A stretch of 64,000 bases of DNA from Bacteroidaceae bacterium (GTDB lineage: Bacteria; Bacteroidota; Bacteroidia; Bacteroidales; Bacteroidaceae), in assembly GCA_017427065.1 (NCBI GenBank), contig JAFRTL010000013.1:19693-83692 (forward strand). Direction: 5' to 3'. Each line of letters starts with the position of its first letter. Position 1 is the stretch's first letter. The notes beneath the pieces are model-generated. The model saw only the letters and a list, made by a program, of their open reading frames with translations, did no database searches and had not been told where the DNA came from. Made by a program: the position numbers and the translations under genes. Positions 61,724-64,000 of this stretch are shown piece after piece.

Positions 61724-61815
61724 AAAAAACGACCATTGAATTCAGATTCTGATCATTTGGCTGGAGATGTTTCCATCTGCCAGGAAAATGTTCATGGAAC
61801 CTACATTCAATGGTC
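61724..61815 (-). terminator. large hairpin with T-run directly before era (terminator or attenuator)
   Basis: On the minus strand outer 11-bp arms GACCATTGAAT/ATTCAATGGTC (61805-61815, 61731-61741) enclose an inner hairpin (61761-61783) with stems CTGG/CCAG and AGATG/CATCT. The structure is followed by GTTTTTT and then the era ATG. It resembles an intrinsic terminator, but no promoter could fit between it and era. Confidence 0.6.
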
Positions 61816-61823
61816 AAATGAAA

Positions 61824-62852
61824 TTAACTATTTTGTTTTACTTCCTCAACACGCTGCTTTCCGTCATAACCCCACTTCAGATAAAGGGAGCCAAAAGTAA
61901 ATCCTGCACCAAAAGCAGTCATAATGATATTGTCACCCTTCTTCAGTTTATCCTCATAGTCGCACAGACAAATAGGAATAGAGGCCCCACTGGTATTTCC
62001 CACATTTTCAATGTTAACTAATACTTGCTCTTCAGACAATTCAAGACGCTTAGACACAGCTTCTATAATTCGAAGGTTTGCCTGATGTGGAACTACATAC
62101 TGAATGTCATCCTTAGTGAGCCCATTTCTTTCCATCAACTGAAGCGTAAGATCCGTCATCTGGGTAACTGCATTCTTATATACAGCCCTTCCTTCTTGAT
62201 AGATGAAATGCATTCTGTTGTCTATGGTATAGTATGAAGGAGGACATACTGAACCTCCAGCTTTCATATGCAGGAATGGAAGACCTTTGCCATCTGTACG
62301 CAGGATACTGTCAATCACACCCACGTCTTCAGTTGTGCCTTCTACCAATGCAGCACCAGCACCATCGCCGAAAATCGGACAAGTGGCTCTGTCTGTATAG
62401 TCCACCATCGAGGAAAGTTTCTCTGCAGCGACTACAATCACTTTCTTATACCTTCCCGTGCGAATAAAATTGGCAGCCGTTTCTAAGCTATACAAAAAAC
62501 CACTACAAGCGCCCCACAAATCATAAGCGAAAGCATTCTTAAGACCAAGTTTATCACATAAAATGGATGCCGTGGAAGGGAAACGATAGTCTGCGGTTGT
62601 CGTTGCACATATCAGAAGTTCAATATCATCAGGATTCGTATGAGTCTGTCGTAGCAACCTCTTACAAGCCTTACGTCCCATGTATGAAGCTCCAAGACCT
62701 TCCTCATTCAGGATATGACGCTTTCGTACACCTATATGAGTCATAATCCATTCATCGTTTGTATTTACCATTTTAGACAACTCATCATTAGTGAGGATAT
62801 AATCTGGTAAATAACTCGCGATTCCTGTAATTACAGCATTGACTTTTTCCAT
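61824..62852 (-). CDS. fabH: 3-oxoacyl-ACP synthase III
   Basis: 342 aa from the ATG at 62852; the longer frame adds ten unrelated residues. The Cys-His-Asn triad is visible: WGACSGFLYSLETA (Cys), VPHQANLRIIEAV (His) and ENVGNTSGASIP (Asn). It condenses an acyl-CoA starter with malonyl-ACP to begin fatty-acid synthesis. It lies in the operon DUF177-rpmF-fabH-era-der; plsX, often found between rpmF and fabH elsewhere, is absent. Confidence 0.95.
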   Translation of the reverse strand: MEKVNAVITGIASYLPDYILTNDELSKMVNTNDEWIMTHIGVRKRHILNEEGLGASYMGRKACKRLLRQTHTNPDDIELLICATTTADYRFPSTASILCDKLGLKNAFAYDLWGACSGFLYSLETAANFIRTGRYKKVIVVAAEKLSSMVDYTDRATCPIFGDGAGAALVEGTTEDVGVIDSILRTDGKGLPFLHMKAGGSVCPPSYYTIDNRMHFIYQEGRAVYKNAVTQMTDLTLQLMERNGLTKDDIQYVVPHQANLRIIEAVSKRLELSEEQVLVNIENVGNTSGASIPICLCDYEDKLKKGDNIIMTAFGAGFTFGSLYLKWGYDGKQRVEEVKQNS

Positions 62853-62880
62853 GAAAATATTGATTCTATAAACATAATTC

Positions 62881-62928
62881 AAAGGTATTTAAAAAAGATT
62901 TGAGAACAAATCCATTTAAAATACCTTT
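62881..62928 (-). other. intercistronic hairpin between rpmF and fabH
   Basis: Arms of 22 nt (62881-62902 and 62907-62928) pair at 19 positions around a 4-nt loop; the tip is a perfect GATTTG/CAAATC stem. No T-run follows on the minus strand, so it is more likely an mRNA processing or stability element than a terminator. Confidence 0.6.
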
Positions 62929-62954
62929 ATCAACGACTATTATAAAAAAGGATC

Positions 62955-63140
62955 TTAAACTGCAGCTTCCTTCTCAATAGCCAATTTACCTCTATAATAA
63001 CCACATGCTGGGCAAACAGTATGATATACGTGCCACTCACCGCAATTTGGACAGATTGCCAATGTTGGAGCTACTGCCTTATCATGGGTTCTTCTCTTTG
63101 CAGTTCTTGTATTAGACTGCCTTCTTTTAGGATGTGCCAT
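62955..63140 (-). CDS. rpmF: 50S ribosomal protein bL32
   Basis: 61 aa. MAHPKRRQSNTRTAKRRTHD at the N-terminus is standard for bL32, and four cysteines form the zinc ribbon (CPNCGEWH and CPACGYYRG), so this is the zinc-binding form. It follows the DUF177 gene by 11 bp, the conserved yceD-rpmF order. Confidence 0.98.
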   Translation of the reverse strand: MAHPKRRQSNTRTAKRRTHDKAVAPTLAICPNCGEWHVYHTVCPACGYYRGKLAIEKEAAV

Positions 63141-63151
63141 TTCTTTATATT

Positions 63152-63706
63152 TTAATTGTTATCTAATAAATTCTTCAAATCATTCCATCTGGGATCCATC
63201 GGCTTTTCTAATGCTATCATATCATCACATGAATTACTATCCTCCGCTATGTTATAGCTTAAATGAGATTTCAGTTTCTGCATCATCTCAGGATTGCAAT
63301 CACCATCAGCATGCACATGGCGAATAGGTATTGCTAAAGCAATAAACTCATATATAAACCATGCAATATTAATAGATCCTTCATCTTCAGGAACTATTAC
63401 GACATCATCACCGACATCAGTATATTCGGATCCAAACTTTACACGCAATCTATTCGTTGAACTCACTTCCTGATTCATTTCATCCAAACAACGATCACAG
63501 ATTACAACCACTTGACCATTGATTTGAAAGTTAATATCAAAGGAGTCTGCCAATTTCTTCACATCTACAGAAACATGCAACTTACCTTTCTGAAATTCAG
63601 AAGTATCAAGCATTGCAAAAAATTCATCATTGATGTCATACTCAAAATGAATATTGTCATCATGCGGTGCTTTTAAGTCAATAATATAACGTTCTATAGT
63701 ATCCAA
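63152..63706 (-). CDS. DUF177 (YceD-like) protein
   Basis: About 184 aa with a TTG start at 63706. A frame extends upstream to an ATG at 63763, but a complete promoter (63732-63763) lies inside that extension and its residues are unrelated to the family. The domain shows CDRCLDEM (the CxxC near the middle) and the FVYEFIALAIPIRHVH-like block (here WFIYEFIALAIPIRHVH). YceD in other bacteria is linked to 23S rRNA processing. It leads the rpmF-fabH-era-der operon. Confidence 0.85.
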   Translation of the reverse strand: MDTIERYIIDLKAPHDDNIHFEYDINDEFFAMLDTSEFQKGKLHVSVDVKKLADSFDINFQINGQVVVICDRCLDEMNQEVSSTNRLRVKFGSEYTDVGDDVVIVPEDEGSINIAWFIYEFIALAIPIRHVHADGDCNPEMMQKLKSHLSYNIAEDSNSCDDMIALEKPMDPRWNDLKNLLDNN

Positions 63707-63731
63707 AACCTGATATTTACATTTCGGGCAG

Positions 63732-63763
63732 CAAAGATACAAAATATTCTCCTCATAAAACAA
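63732..63763 (-). promoter_or_regulatory. promoter of the DUF177-rpmF-fabH-era-der operon
   Basis: -7 TATCTTTG (63732-63739) and -33 TTG (63761-63763) on the minus strand, 21 bp apart. Confidence 0.65.
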
Positions 63764-63837
63764 TAAAAAAGGATAAATTTATACCAAAACCGCTATTTCT
63801 TTTGTATTCATCTATCAAATTATGAGAATTTTAGTAC

Positions 63838-63880
63838 AAAAAAAGGCGGGTGGACTCCTTGTTGGAATCCACCCGCTCTA
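63838..63880 (-). terminator. terminator of the rRNA operon
   Basis: A 13-bp stem GCGGGTGGATTCC/GGAGTCCACCCGC (one G-T pair) with a 5-nt loop, followed on the minus strand by a run of T. It lies directly behind 5S rRNA. Confidence 0.85.
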
Positions 63881-63884
63881 GCAA

Positions 63885-63996
63885 GACGGCAGCTACCTAC
63901 TCTCCCACCCGTCAGGGCAGTACCATCGGCGTAGGCGGGCTTAACTTCTCTGTTCGGGATGGGAAGAGGTGGAACCCCGCCGCAATAGCCACCTCA
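63885..63996 (-). rRNA. rrf: 5S ribosomal RNA
   Basis: About 112 nt on the minus strand. The 5' end GGTGGCTATTGCGGCGGGG pairs with the 3' end GTAGCTGCC (helix I), and the conserved CCGAACAGAGAAGTTAAGCC loop is present. It is the last gene of an rRNA operon that continues beyond the right edge. The exact ends are estimated within a few bases. Confidence 0.92.
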
Positions 63997-64000
63997 ATAA

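Overview
The window reads as core chromosome of a Bacteroidales bacterium, most likely Bacteroidaceae or Prevotellaceae. The evidence is the set of Bacteroidetes-specific families (DUF3256, DUF4153, DUF2027-Smr, the Bacteroidetes form of PurM, RprX/RprY, an EF-G2-type factor), the lack of clear Shine-Dalgarno sequences, and many copies of the Bacteroidetes -7 promoter element TAnnTTTG, several with a TTTG/TTG -33 element 19-21 bp upstream. These promoters helped correct several start codons. Genus cannot be fixed from the window alone.

Layout. 1-4043 (minus): a lipoprotein cut by the window edge, a TPR lipoprotein with a helix-turn-helix-like end, DUF3256 and an EamA permease. 4145-16554 (plus): pgeF, a B3/4-domain protein, an M23 peptidase, phoH, purC, ubiE/menG, aroE, a hydrolase, a TPM-domain protein with lemA, purM, prfA and a DUF4153 membrane protein. 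16571-21749 (plus): pyrF and the lipid A block lpxD-lpxC-lpxA, an IS1096-passenger-like gene and miaA. 21744-24983 (minus): mtaB, an LpxL-type acyltransferase and a GT2 glycosyltransferase. 25067-26983 (plus): an acyl-CoA synthetase and a small lipoprotein. 27154-28241 (minus): rpsF-rpsR-rplI. Then a 54-residue membrane protein, rprX-rprY, an EF-G2-like factor and a GH2 beta-galactosidase. 36676-40933: hemW, DUF2027-Smr, queA and a NUDIX hydrolase.

40971-42863 looks accessory: an AT-rich gene for a membrane thioredoxin-like protein is followed by about 1 kb of noncoding DNA packed with inverted and tandem repeats, including phased 9-mers in mirror arrangement and two arrays with a 22-bp period. 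This is the most unusual part of the window.

42864-49524 (minus) is an envelope-biogenesis run (two parvulin-type isomerases, an OstA-like LPS transport protein, a small membrane protein) ending in mutL. It is followed by guaB, recQ, clpP-clpX, tig and lptB (all minus), a divergent mlaE-mlaF pair (plus), and the DUF177-rpmF-fabH-era-der operon (minus), with 5S rRNA at the right edge on the minus strand.

Much of the content serves the outer envelope (LpxA/C/D/L, OstA-like, LptB, Mla, PpiC/SurA-like, M23, PgeF) or translation (RF1, S6/S18/L9, L32, EF-G2, Era, Der, MiaA, MtaB, QueA). Two departures from the usual pattern stand out: LpxC lacks the FabZ domain usually fused to it in Bacteroidetes, and the EF-G paralogue lacks the catalytic histidine of EF-G.
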